From contig SBHC01000040.1 of NCBI GenBank assembly GCA_006226375.1, positions 62,001 through 126,000 of the forward strand: 64,000 nucleotides of DNA. Direction: 5' to 3'. Below, piece by piece: positions 7,050-15,894 of this stretch. The position numbers and the translations under genes are program-made. The stretch comes from Deltaproteobacteria bacterium. Lineage in GTDB: Bacteria; Myxococcota_C; UBA6777. How positions within the stretch are numbered: position 1 is the stretch's first letter; each line of letters begins with the position of its first letter. The notes beneath the pieces were generated by a model, which saw only the letters and a program-made list of their open reading frames with translations, searched no databases and was not told where the DNA came from.

Positions 7050-10000
7050 TTATTTACGGTTGGAGCGTATGAGGAGTTGGGATAGCTTCTCTTTCTTGAT
7101 GAGGTTGGGGACCAGCAAGGCTACAAAGTTAAAGAGCATGACACCAATGAGCGCGCTCTGTATCCCAAAGAAAACGTAGAAGGGGTAATGATCAAAGCTG
7201 GTGTTAAAGGGGAGCACACCAATCGCTGGAATTAAGACTCCAATCGGGGTCAAGACTGCATCCGCCAGAGCAAGGCCCACTTGGGACCAGTCCCCTCTGT
7301 CTTGGAAATACACAACGCTCAACGCGCTACAAAACGCTATCCAAATCCAGATCTTCCAGGGGCTTTTCCCATAGTTGTTGTAGGCTTTCCCCCATTGAAT
7401 CTTCAAAGCTTCCCACCATGCAAAGAGTCTGTGCAAGAACCGGGTGGTTCCCTCGGCCTTCGTCTTTTTTTCCAGAAAGAATCGTCGTCGCGAACGGAAT
7501 GGGAGCTTTCGAAGAGCCTGTCGGTACCGGAAACCAAACTCTCTGGCTTCTTGGTAGCGATGTTGTTGTTCACAGACTCGGTGAAGTTGCGAGTCGTGGA
7601 GCGCTTCCTGTATGTCGTGTCCAAGGTCGCTGCGTTGTGGAGTGGGGCGCATGGGCTCAAATTGGAGGGCGGAGGATGCGTTCACTGGGAGGCCGATGTC
7701 GGCCAAAAAGGCCTGGCCTAAGGAACACTTAAGAGGCGAGTTCGCGTCAAACCCTCGGACATCCAGCTCCTTGAGCACCTTAACATTCTCAAACGAGACC
7801 TGGCAGTTGTGAATGTCCTGCAACACCAAACGGTTGTGCACCTCAACCCCAGAGAAATGGAGTTCACTCGGTTCCTGCTCAAAGGTAACGTTTTGCAACG
7901 AGAGGTCGTTTGAGAATCGACTGTTATCAAAGTTGATTTCTTTCTTGAGTGTGAGGTTCGACAAGTGGACGTCTGTAGCGCTTCGGGTTCCCGAAAAGTC
8001 GATAGTTTCAAGTCGTTGTTTGAGAGGATTTTGTGAAGTGTCTGGCCTGGAACTTGTCTTGCCTCGGATTATGACAGGAGCATGAAACTCAGCCATCCCA
8101 AAGACCAAGCTCTCTACTGCCTCTGCATCTTCAAGAACCAACCGTTCAGCAAAGTTCGACTGACCAAAGCCAAGGGTTGCGCTACCGTGTGCTTTCTTAA
8201 ATTTGACCTCACCACCGAACTCACAGCGGTAAAAGGTCATCATGACGTCCGCTTTGACTGTATCCAATCGCAAAGCATCAGAGAAGATCGCACCCTTGAA
8301 AGTCAAGCCTTCGGTGAATTCGGAGTTGCGGATAGAGACTGGCGCTTTGAATTGAGCGGTGAACCTTGTTGCGCTGAGTTTTTGGGCGGTCAGCGACTTC
8401 CAATGTACTTCCCCAAAGAAGACTGAACCGGAGAGATCCACTCCTTTTCCAAATCGTGAGTTCTGTACGACAAAGGTTTGGTTTAATTCAGAGCGTTGGC
8501 AAGAGAGTAGGCCTGCGCTGTTCTCGTCTTCTATGGAAACTGGTGCCGCAAAGTTGGCCCCATCAAATCTCCAACAACCATCGACACGATTGTGCGATAG
8601 CTGAAGGGATTTGCGAAACATGGCTTTGGTGAAGGCTAGCTCTCCTTCGGCTCGGAGTCGAGTGAAGGACACGTTCTCAAAAAAGTGGGTCTCTGCGGCA
8701 TCCAATCGTCCCACCACTTTGGAGTCAACCAAATGGAAGGGTCCACGGACTTCACTGTGAGAAAGGCTCAGATGGTCAAAGGTACAAGCCGCTGAAGTAT
8801 GAAAGGTTCCTTCCAGAATGGCGCATCGAAACAAGGACCCTCGGATGGTGGCCCCTTCCAAGGTTGTGTCAACAAAGCGAGGTTTGGCGTGGGGAGTCTC
8901 TTTGTCGTCGCTGCCTCTTATCTCAAAGTCTTCGACATGAAGTTGGAGAAGCTCGGCGCTGCGATAGAATCGCTGAAGCTGCCGCTTAAGATACATGACT
9001 GGACCTTTGCTGTGTCGGCTCAGATCAAACTCTGCAACAAAGGAGTCGTCGTACTCTTGGTCGTCGTTTTCTTGGAGGTAGACCACTCTGAAACGGTCGA
9101 ATTCTAATTCATCTTCATGGTTCGGCTCTTCGCTCTCTTCATCGGCATCCATACTGTTGTTCGGGTCTGTCGGAGGAGGAGTCAGAGGCATCTCAGGTAC
9201 AGAGAGGTCTGCTTGATGAATGGGTGTTTCCTCCAGCTCGATTCGTATCGAGTTCTCCTTCAACTCTGGGGAGGCTGAGGTGCTTGTTCTTGAGAGGTGA
9301 GATTGTTCGAGGAGGGCCGTTAACTCCCGGTTGAGCCATTCTTCCAGGCTAGTGTGTTCAGGAACCTGAGGCTCCAGCAACGTTTGGACGGAAGGATGAA
9401 GCGAGAGCAGCAGGTTTCGCCCTTGGATCCCACGGCGCAGTAACAGCTTTTGGCACTTGCCGTCGAACAGAGTGCATTGCTGCAGGTACGAACCTCGTAG
9501 GTCCATGATAGGAAGCGTGCAATGTCGAAAGGTCAACTTGAGAAGTGCGGGGCACTGACTCAAATTGAGCCGGGGTGTTCTCTTCTTTCGATCGAAGAAA
9601 TGTACGTTCTCAAAGAAAGCATCGGTTTGACTTGAGGAGGTGACTTTGCTTTGGCTGAGGTTCAGGCTGGAGTGAAGCTCCAACTCTGCAAACCGAACGT
9701 CTTCCAGCGTGCACCCAACCATTCTCCAATATCCTGCAAATGTTCCTGTAAACAAGACATTTTTGAAGTTGGCTCGGCGGGCATGGATCGTCAACTCCCG
9801 CAAGGGTTGTTCCGCCTCCGCGTCAAATTCAAATCGCACGTTATGAAGGGTTGCTTTGTCCAGGAGGAGCTTGCGACACGAGCGCAGCGCTGGAAAAGCC
9901 ACGTGCTTGTCTTCATCATCGCTCCCGATGATCTCGGCCTTCGTGAGATAAATGGTGTTAAAGCTTGAGGCAAAGGTTGGGTTATGAAGAACCGAGCGCA

Positions 10001-11705
10001 AGCAGTTTAACCGCAGTCGAAATGCATTGGTTTTGAACGTCACCTGTTTGAGGAATCGTGCTGCCACAAACCGGAGTTCAAGCGGGTGAATCGACTGAAC
10101 GGACGCTACTGAAAAAAGCGTGGGGCCATGAAATCGAGTCATGTCGACTTGGTTGGTGCCTGCCGTATCAAAGTTCAAACTGCTGTGCAGGACAATCTCT
10201 TCAAAGCGTGCTTGGCCGTAGCATTCGATGTTTCGGAAGTCGTGTCGATGCCGCGATGATGCTTTTCCAAACGTGGCATTTGAGAAGCTTACATCTCGCC
10301 GAAACATGCTTCCTGAGAACGTTGCCTGCTGGAAGGTTGCTCCTTGGAAGTTGGCATGATCGTGGAATTGGTTCCTGTGATCTTGGTGATAGCTCATCAC
10401 CTTTCCAAAGTCACAAGCCTTGTGGAAGGTTGCGGATTCAAACGAGCAGAGAGACTGGAAACTGCAGCGGTCGAAGTCAGCGTCTTGGAAAAAATGGCTG
10501 GAGTTGTTGTTCACTTCGCCTTGGCAATGCAACCGGGCAAACGACAGCCGTGTCGATTGGGCTTTCTCAAAGTCTTCGTTCGGGTTCATCCCAAACTTGG
10601 CTGCCTCTGCGTTCCATCGTCGGCATGTGACAGTTTTGCAATGAACGCCTCCGCGGAAGTTTGTGCCTGACCAAAGTAGATCTTTGACATCTTGGCAATC
10701 GGAGAACGTGAAGAGGCCATGCAAGGTTGACCCTTTGATCTCAAGGTTGGGAAGCTGTCCACAGTTTGTTATGCTCACCGGGCCTGCAAAGACTGAACCG
10801 GACAGTACAAGGCTCTGACGACAACTGCTCTCTTGAAAAACTAGGCTTCCAACATGCGAACCCCGGGTTTTCTCATTGCCCTCATTTCCAAGCACCAACT
10901 CATCGAGCTGTGAGCCGCTGATATACAAGCTCAGGTTCGGCATCTGTACAGACTTAAGGGACAGCCGGGCGAGTTTCCGAACGTTTTGTAAAGTAAATCG
11001 AACAGGTTGGCTTGGGTTGCTCCCTGCCATTCGGTCTGCGTGGATGGTTTGGCAAGTTAAGTTTCGAAAGTCGATACAACCTTGCAGGGTAGTGTTCGCA
11101 AGATCGATGCTGTTGACTTCACTGTCTTCAACAGTGAGGGACTTTGCGATGGTTGTCTCGTTCAATTGAAGAACACCACCAACGGTCGAATCTTCTGCAA
11201 AGTGTACCTGTTCAAATGTGGAGCCATTGAAGCGTATATTTTCTTTGCATGTTGAATTCTTGAAGGTGATAGACCCAAAAGTCGAACCCCACGCTGTTTC
11301 ACGACTGGAGGCATTTCCCAAATGAAGTGGCCCTTCAAAAGAGCAGTCTTCAAACGTGAGGTGAAGCTGAGGGGCTTGTACTTTTCGAAGAAAAAAACCT
11401 TTGAAGTGGCATTTCCGAATGAGCAGATGAAGTTCTTGGGTGATGGTTTCTGTTTCTAGCCCAACATGTTCTTTCCACTCCATACTTTGGAGCCATGGGA
11501 GGGCTTCCTTCTCTTCAAAGGGAGACTCAAACGATTCTTCAGGAAAGGTTTGGCGTCTTGCTTCTTCCGCTTCTAAGGATTGGAGGTGCTCACGAAACAG
11601 CCTCAAAAAGTCTTCTTGTCCAAGTGAACTGGAGGCGTTCTGTGGAGCTCCATCAAGTGCTGTCACGTTTGGATTGCTGGAGGAGTGAGCTTGAGTATTT
11701 TGCAT
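7050..11705 (-). CDS. Giant pentapeptide-repeat protein with C-terminal membrane domain
   Basis: 1551 residues. Two long beta-helical blocks of degenerate pentapeptide repeats (about residues 40-800 and 900-1340) are separated by an acidic, Pro-rich linker (MDADEESEEPNHEDELEFD). A helical basic segment (RKLPFRSRRRFFLEKKTK) leads to hydrophobic helices in the last ~110 residues and a short basic tail. The plan matches the smaller protein at 4439-5719, including a two-helix channel-like end with no recognisable selectivity filter. ATG at 11705 is preferred over GTG 11714 because AAGGTGG sits just upstream of it. Pentapeptide helices present extended flat surfaces for protein contacts; a membrane-anchored scaffold is the simplest reading. 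Confidence 0.75.
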   Translation of the reverse strand: MQNTQAHSSSNPNVTALDGAPQNASSSLGQEDFLRLFREHLQSLEAEEARRQTFPEESFESPFEEKEALPWLQSMEWKEHVGLETETITQELHLLIRKCHFKGFFLRKVQAPQLHLTFEDCSFEGPLHLGNASSRETAWGSTFGSITFKNSTCKENIRFNGSTFEQVHFAEDSTVGGVLQLNETTIAKSLTVEDSEVNSIDLANTTLQGCIDFRNLTCQTIHADRMAGSNPSQPVRFTLQNVRKLARLSLKSVQMPNLSLYISGSQLDELVLGNEGNEKTRGSHVGSLVFQESSCRQSLVLSGSVFAGPVSITNCGQLPNLEIKGSTLHGLFTFSDCQDVKDLLWSGTNFRGGVHCKTVTCRRWNAEAAKFGMNPNEDFEKAQSTRLSFARLHCQGEVNNNSSHFFQDADFDRCSFQSLCSFESATFHKACDFGKVMSYHQDHRNQFHDHANFQGATFQQATFSGSMFRRDVSFSNATFGKASSRHRHDFRNIECYGQARFEEIVLHSSLNFDTAGTNQVDMTRFHGPTLFSVASVQSIHPLELRFVAARFLKQVTFKTNAFRLRLNCLRSVLHNPTFASSFNTIYLTKAEIIGSDDEDKHVAFPALRSCRKLLLDKATLHNVRFEFDAEAEQPLRELTIHARRANFKNVLFTGTFAGYWRMVGCTLEDVRFAELELHSSLNLSQSKVTSSSQTDAFFENVHFFDRKKRTPRLNLSQCPALLKLTFRHCTLPIMDLRGSYLQQCTLFDGKCQKLLLRRGIQGRNLLLSLHPSVQTLLEPQVPEHTSLEEWLNRELTALLEQSHLSRTSTSASPELKENSIRIELEETPIHQADLSVPEMPLTPPPTDPNNSMDADEESEEPNHEDELEFDRFRVVYLQENDDQEYDDSFVAEFDLSRHSKGPVMYLKRQLQRFYRSAELLQLHVEDFEIRGSDDKETPHAKPRFVDTTLEGATIRGSLFRCAILEGTFHTSAACTFDHLSLSHSEVRGPFHLVDSKVVGRLDAAETHFFENVSFTRLRAEGELAFTKAMFRKSLQLSHNRVDGCWRFDGANFAAPVSIEDENSAGLLSCQRSELNQTFVVQNSRFGKGVDLSGSVFFGEVHWKSLTAQKLSATRFTAQFKAPVSIRNSEFTEGLTFKGAIFSDALRLDTVKADVMMTFYRCEFGGEVKFKKAHGSATLGFGQSNFAERLVLEDAEAVESLVFGMAEFHAPVIIRGKTSSRPDTSQNPLKQRLETIDFSGTRSATDVHLSNLTLKKEINFDNSRFSNDLSLQNVTFEQEPSELHFSGVEVHNRLVLQDIHNCQVSFENVKVLKELDVRGFDANSPLKCSLGQAFLADIGLPVNASSALQFEPMRPTPQRSDLGHDIQEALHDSQLHRVCEQQHRYQEAREFGFRYRQALRKLPFRSRRRFFLEKKTKAEGTTRFLHRLFAWWEALKIQWGKAYNNYGKSPWKIWIWIAFCSALSVVYFQDRGDWSQVGLALADAVLTPIGVLIPAIGVLPFNTSFDHYPFYVFFGIQSALIGVMLFNFVALLVPNLIKKEKLSQLLIRSNRK

Positions 11706-11748
11706 CTCAACCACCTTGTCGTCGATTGTTTGTATTGTTTTCGTTGAA

Positions 11749-11754
11749 ATTGTA
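11749..11754 (-). promoter_or_regulatory. Possible -10 box for the giant pentapeptide gene
   Basis: On the minus strand TACAAT (5 of 6 with TATAAT) lies 44 bp before the ATG at 11705. No good -35 hexamer is visible at 16-18 bp, so this is only a candidate. Confidence 0.3.
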
Positions 11755-11874
11755 GCGAAAGCCTTACGTGTAAAATCCCTTACAAACTTTCAGAAGGGAT
11801 GCATCTGCACAAGTGGACATGGCTATCGCGAATTGTATTCACCGCAAGGTACCATTGTGTCCTGTTACCGTCAA

Positions 11875-12474
11875 TCAAACCCCTCGCAGGGGCGGTGTCT
11901 CTCGGCCCCATTCTTTGTAGGGGTAGGGTCCTGTCACCTCGCCGGCCTCGATGGATTGGCATAGCTTCCGCATCTTTCGGCGGAGCCAGTTGGGGAAAGG
12001 AAACATCCAGCCGTATTCGGAGTTGACAAAGCGGCGAAGGATGTGTTCTTGGATGTCGTCGGAGATGGTGCCGTAAAGTTCGTGCTCCACCAACAAGGTT
12101 TGGGTGTATCCTCGCCACTCCCAATAGGCTCGCAGGGTTAAGCCTGCCGGGAAGAGGAGAAGGTACGAGAGTTCAAACCAAACGGGAAACCGCTTGGCGT
12201 CCATCAAATGTACGAACTCGTGTCGCAAGATGGCGTAGACTTGGGCTGGTCCCCAGGATTCAATCTCTTCCCGCGAGGGAAAGTAGATCTTGCCGAACAT
12301 AACGGTGGTATACTCGGTCATGTAGGTCCGATTGATGGGCCAAAGCAGCCATCCAATCAGTCGCTGAAGTCGGGATTCATCTTTGAAACAAACCTGAAAC
12401 CGTGGCAGATGCTGCTGCATCCACTGTATCCATTGGTCGACATTGTCCTGTGTGACTTCGTTTTGTTGTGACAT
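11875..12474 (-). CDS. Putative zinc metallopeptidase-like protein (HExxH)
   Basis: 199 residues. A gluzincin-type signature HEFVH at residues 85-89 lies in a helix (AILRHEFVHLMDA), and about 30 residues later comes a hydrophobic segment ending in YWEWRGYTQTLL, whose Glu119 could be the third zinc ligand, as in ExxAY-type families. There is no signal peptide; one hydrophobic stretch (~99-116) may be a buried helix or an in-plane membrane segment. Start ATG 12474, with CGAGG just before it, is chosen; the frame stays open upstream but gives a Cys/Pro-rich, unlikely N-terminus. It is divergent from rlmI. Substrate unknown; the protease assignment rests on the motif. Confidence 0.6.
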   Translation of the reverse strand: MSQQNEVTQDNVDQWIQWMQQHLPRFQVCFKDESRLQRLIGWLLWPINRTYMTEYTTVMFGKIYFPSREEIESWGPAQVYAILRHEFVHLMDAKRFPVWFELSYLLLFPAGLTLRAYWEWRGYTQTLLVEHELYGTISDDIQEHILRRFVNSEYGWMFPFPNWLRRKMRKLCQSIEAGEVTGPYPYKEWGRETPPLRGV

Positions 12475-12742
12475 GGTACCTCGTAGATTTCTTAAGGGAG
12501 CCGGATTGAAAAAATCGATCAGAGTTGGCGATGGGCTTAGAGAGCAGATACAAGGCGGAAGGCCGCAGCTTTGGCAGCGCCAAGGCAAGAACTGACAACG
12601 AAGTAGGTGCCTCAAAGAACAAGCCAAAATGAGCGAGTTTTTTACTCCGTCTCCCTAACTCCTCATCTCATGAGGCGATTCCTTCCAGGGATGGGGTTGT
12701 TTTCTCACGTTCTCGCGAACCCAATATAGGTAGGATCCAAGT

Positions 12743-13924
12743 ATGAGTCTTCCCGTTCTGTTTCTCAAGAAGCGAGAGGATCGCCGAATCAAAGCCGGTC
12801 ACGTCTGGGTGTTTAGCAATGAAGTGGACACCAATCGGTCACCCCTCAAAGGAATTGAGCCAGGAAGCCTCGCTGAAGTCCAGGCCTCCAATGGACAGAC
12901 CTTGGGCGTTGGGTATGTGAACCCCAAATCTCTGATCAGCGTCCGTCTTTTGTCTCGCGATGCGGCTATGACCTTTGACCGTGCCTGGCTGCAGCAGCAA
13001 CTTCTGTCGGCCTTGGCCTGGCGGAATCAAGTCTACACGGAGCCGTATTATCGCCTTGTGTTCGGGGAGTCTGACGGTCTTCCTGGTCTTGTGATCGACC
13101 GCTACGACGACATCTTTGTTGTTCAAATTACAACAGCCGGGATGGAGCGGGTGCGTGATGACATTGTCAGCATTCTTGTGGAAGAGTTCGCTCCCATGGG
13201 GATTCTGCTGCGAAACGACACATCCATGCGCGCGCTGGAAGGGCTGCCTTCCTACGTGGAGGTCGCTCACGGTGACGTGGCAGAGACTGTGCAGGTTAAA
13301 GAGGGCGGCCTTTCGTTTCAGGCCCGACCCGAACAAGGCCAGAAGACAGGCTGGTTTTACGACCAACGCGACAACCGCGAGCGCTTGCTTCGGTATGTAA
13401 AGGGACGAAGCGTCTTGGATCTGTTCAGCTACATTGGAGCCTGGGGTCTTCGCGCTGCACAAGCCGGTGCGAAGCGAGTGACTTGCGTCGATAGCTCCAT
13501 GATGGCGCTGATGGACGCGACCGCCTCTGCCGAAGACAATGACCTCTCAATCCATACGGTGAAGTCGGATGTCTTCGATGCGCTCAAGCAGTTCAAGGAG
13601 CAAGGCGAGACCTTTGGCGTCGTTGTGGCTGACCCTCCCGCGTTCATCAAACGACGCAAGGACCAGAAAGAAGGACAGAAAGCCTACCAACGACTGTACC
13701 AGATGGCGATGGAGATTCTCGAACCCAACGGTGTTCTGGTGGCGGCGTCATGCTCGTCTCACTTCTCCCACGACGACATACGACAGTCTGTGCGCAGAGC
13801 CTCTCATTACGCCAACCGCTCCACGCAGATCTTGGAGTTTGGTGGACAGGGCCCGGATCATCCGGTGCATCCGGCGATTCCAGAGACCCAATACCTCAAG
13901 GCATACTACGTCCGGGTCATCTAA
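12743..13924 (+). CDS. rlmI: Class I rRNA methyltransferase, RlmI family (23S rRNA m5C1962)
   Basis: 393 residues, the normal RlmI length. An N-terminal PUA domain (LKKREDRRIKAGHVWVFSNE) is followed by an RlmI-type linker (ESDGLPGLVIDRY) and a Rossmann methyltransferase domain: QKTGWFYDQRDNR, the SAM-binding strand-loop VLDLFSYIGAWGLRAA, an acidic residue after the next strand (VTCVDSS), and the ADPPAF active-site loop. RlmI methylates C1962 of 23S rRNA using S-adenosylmethionine. TAGGTAGGAT precedes ATG 12743. It converges with manA. Close relatives act on other cytosines, so the exact target position is inferred from the family. Confidence 0.85.
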   Translation: MSLPVLFLKKREDRRIKAGHVWVFSNEVDTNRSPLKGIEPGSLAEVQASNGQTLGVGYVNPKSLISVRLLSRDAAMTFDRAWLQQQLLSALAWRNQVYTEPYYRLVFGESDGLPGLVIDRYDDIFVVQITTAGMERVRDDIVSILVEEFAPMGILLRNDTSMRALEGLPSYVEVAHGDVAETVQVKEGGLSFQARPEQGQKTGWFYDQRDNRERLLRYVKGRSVLDLFSYIGAWGLRAAQAGAKRVTCVDSSMMALMDATASAEDNDLSIHTVKSDVFDALKQFKEQGETFGVVVADPPAFIKRRKDQKEGQKAYQRLYQMAMEILEPNGVLVAASCSSHFSHDDIRQSVRRASHYANRSTQILEFGGQGPDHPVHPAIPETQYLKAYYVRVI

Positions 13925-13991
13925 TACTCTGGTTGTCGTGTGAGTTCTTGGTGGTCTGGGAGAGGAGCGTGAGGTTCGCTTGAGGCAGAGT

Positions 13992-15215
13992 CTAGCTTGA
14001 AGTGAGGGGGACTGCTGCGCGGAAGAATCCAACGGAGCCTTCGATCTGGTATTGACGCAGCCCTGCTGGAATCAGCACGGAGGTGCCTGGGCGAAGCTGG
14101 ACCTGATTGCCCGTCTTCACATTGGAGATGGTTCCTGAGCCTTCCGTGCACAGGAGGATCTCAATGCTACGTTGCGTCGGGCTGAGGTACGGTTGCGTAC
14201 CGTCAAGGTTGCCTCGGTAAAGGACAAACTCAGGAGCGGGAGTCATGTAGACAGACTCTTGCGCAGAGATGCGTCGCTGTTGAATCCGCGTTGTGCTGGT
14301 TGGGTTGAAGTTGGCGATGTTGAGAAGCTCTTCCAGGTCAATGTGCTTCTGGGTCAGGCCCGCACGAAGCACGTTGTCGGAGTTCGCCATAATCTCAATG
14401 CCAACGCCTTCCAGGTAGGCGTGAATTTGACCGGAGTGTTGGTAAATGCCTTCCCCTGCTCGAAGCTGAACAAGGTTGAGGAACAGCGGAGACAGTACGC
14501 CAATGTCACCGGGATAAAACTCCTGGAGACGCAGCAGCCATTGGTAGGTAAGGACTTGATCTGCGAGAGGCTTGGCGTTCTTGCAAGCGAGCGTCACAAG
14601 CGACACTTGTTTTTCCTTGGGCATCCGCATCAAAGAGGCGAAGAACTTCTTGAGTCCTTCTTCCTCGGTCTCGGACTCATCCAGGAAACCGAACAAGTTG
14701 ATTTGCAACTCGGTGAGTTTAACTTCTTCCAGTCGCTGGTGAATTTCGTTGGGGTCACGGAATCCTTGGAGCGCCCAGAACGGCCCCAAAGCAACAATCA
14801 ATTCAGGCTTGTGATGCTTGTCGCGGTAGTTGCGATTCGGAGCATCGAAAGGAATGCCGGCTTCTTCGTCGCGAGCGAAACCTTCAGCAGCCTGTTGTCG
14901 GTTGGGGTGCACTTGAATCGAGAGCGGCTGTGCGGCGGCCAACACCTTGTACAGGAAGGGCAACTGGCCTTTGTACCTGCGATTGACAATCTCTCCCAGA
15001 ATGCTCTCTGGATCTTGCGCGATCCAGTCGCCCAGCGTGTATTGCTTGCCGTCGTGGGTCAAGCAAGAGGGGGCTTTGGGGTGTGCTCCCATCCACAGCT
15101 CAGCTTGAGGCTGCTCGCTGGGAGAGGGTTGTCCCATCAAATCTGCGATCGCAGTGTGGGAACCCCAGGCGTAGTTCTGGATTGGATTGTCTAGAACGAA
15201 AAGTTCGTTTTTCAC
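13992..15215 (-). CDS. manA: Mannose-6-phosphate isomerase, class I
   Basis: 407 residues, full length for type I phosphomannose isomerase, which interconverts fructose-6-P and mannose-6-P with one Zn2+. The N-terminal signature NPIQNYAWGS is intact. Metal-site elements are visible: SIQVHPN (Gln and His ligands), DKHHKPELIVAL (Glu ligand) and SGQIHAYLEG (His ligand). The start is GTG 15215, since the family N-terminus begins right there; no clear ribosome binding site is seen and it starts 18 bp after the upstream gene, suggesting coupling. It can feed GDP-mannose for polysaccharide made by the locus further downstream, though the two are not in one operon. Confidence 0.92.
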   Translation of the reverse strand: MKNELFVLDNPIQNYAWGSHTAIADLMGQPSPSEQPQAELWMGAHPKAPSCLTHDGKQYTLGDWIAQDPESILGEIVNRRYKGQLPFLYKVLAAAQPLSIQVHPNRQQAAEGFARDEEAGIPFDAPNRNYRDKHHKPELIVALGPFWALQGFRDPNEIHQRLEEVKLTELQINLFGFLDESETEEEGLKKFFASLMRMPKEKQVSLVTLACKNAKPLADQVLTYQWLLRLQEFYPGDIGVLSPLFLNLVQLRAGEGIYQHSGQIHAYLEGVGIEIMANSDNVLRAGLTQKHIDLEELLNIANFNPTSTTRIQQRRISAQESVYMTPAPEFVLYRGNLDGTQPYLSPTQRSIEILLCTEGSGTISNVKTGNQVQLRPGTSVLIPAGLRQYQIEGSVGFFRAAVPLTSS

Positions 15216-15233
15216 AGTGTCACATGCAGTGGT

Positions 15234-15689
15234 TTAAGCCAGAAAGACTTGTTGAGTGGAGGCACGCAGGAGTGCGAGGGAAAAGATGATGTGGGAGAGG
15301 GCCATTTCACGGTCGCGAAGGGCCTGAACTTTCCATTCTTCCAGGCTGTGTGTGTCGATGGCTGCGTCCAACTCAGAGAGGACCAGGTCAGCGACTTCTT
15401 CGAGATTGCCGTGTCGGCGTCCGTAGAAGCTCCACTCGGTGTCGCGAGACACTTTCGGACCCAGCTTGTTGAGCACAAAGGCATAGGCGCGACGGAATCG
15501 GTAGGGGAGCATACAGGTGTATTCACCGTGGTCGTTGCAAACCCGCAACTGGATCGGAAGTCCACGGAAAAACTCAAGATAAACCTCCGCGGAGCTGATC
15601 AGTCTCATGTGGGAGGACTCTGGGTCTGAAGACAAAAACGCTGGATTCTCGGAAACGTGTGGTGGAAGTTCAAAGTTGGGAGAACGCAT
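15234..15689 (-). CDS. Hypothetical protein upstream of manA
   Basis: 151 residues, soluble, no signal peptide. A mixed N-terminal part (LEFFRGLPIQLRVCNDHGEY, then CMLPYRFRRAYAFVLNKLG) is followed by a helical C-terminal half. I recognise no family. ATG 15689 is chosen because GGAAAGGACC precedes it; the frame continues upstream through an AT-rich stretch without ribosome-binding signals. It is 18 bp before manA and almost certainly co-transcribed with it. Confidence 0.6.
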   Translation of the reverse strand: MRSPNFELPPHVSENPAFLSSDPESSHMRLISSAEVYLEFFRGLPIQLRVCNDHGEYTCMLPYRFRRAYAFVLNKLGPKVSRDTEWSFYGRRHGNLEEVADLVLSELDAAIDTHSLEEWKVQALRDREMALSHIIFSLALLRASTQQVFLA

Positions 15690-15894
15690 GGCTCTGGTCC
15701 TTTCCTTTCGGCGAAGGAATCGGTTTTGTCTACCGAGGTTATCTTGTTGAAAAATATAAGAAAGTGACGGATGTCTTGAAGAAATGCGCCACAAACATAC
15801 GTGCTAGGGTCAGGTTTTGTCAAGTATTTTTTTACCTGCTTCGGTAGCCTAGCATTTTCTTTGAACTTTTTCAACCCTATTTGCAAAAGAAGGG

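Noticed and set aside
11880-11892. CCCCT-CGC-AGGGG dyad at the end of the HExxH gene as a terminator
   Set aside because: It lies in the last codons with only three T residues after it, too weak for a factor-independent terminator.
12702-12730. TTCTCA-17-TATAGG as the rlmI promoter
   Set aside because: The start point would fall about 6 bp before the ATG, leaving the ribosome binding site outside the transcript.
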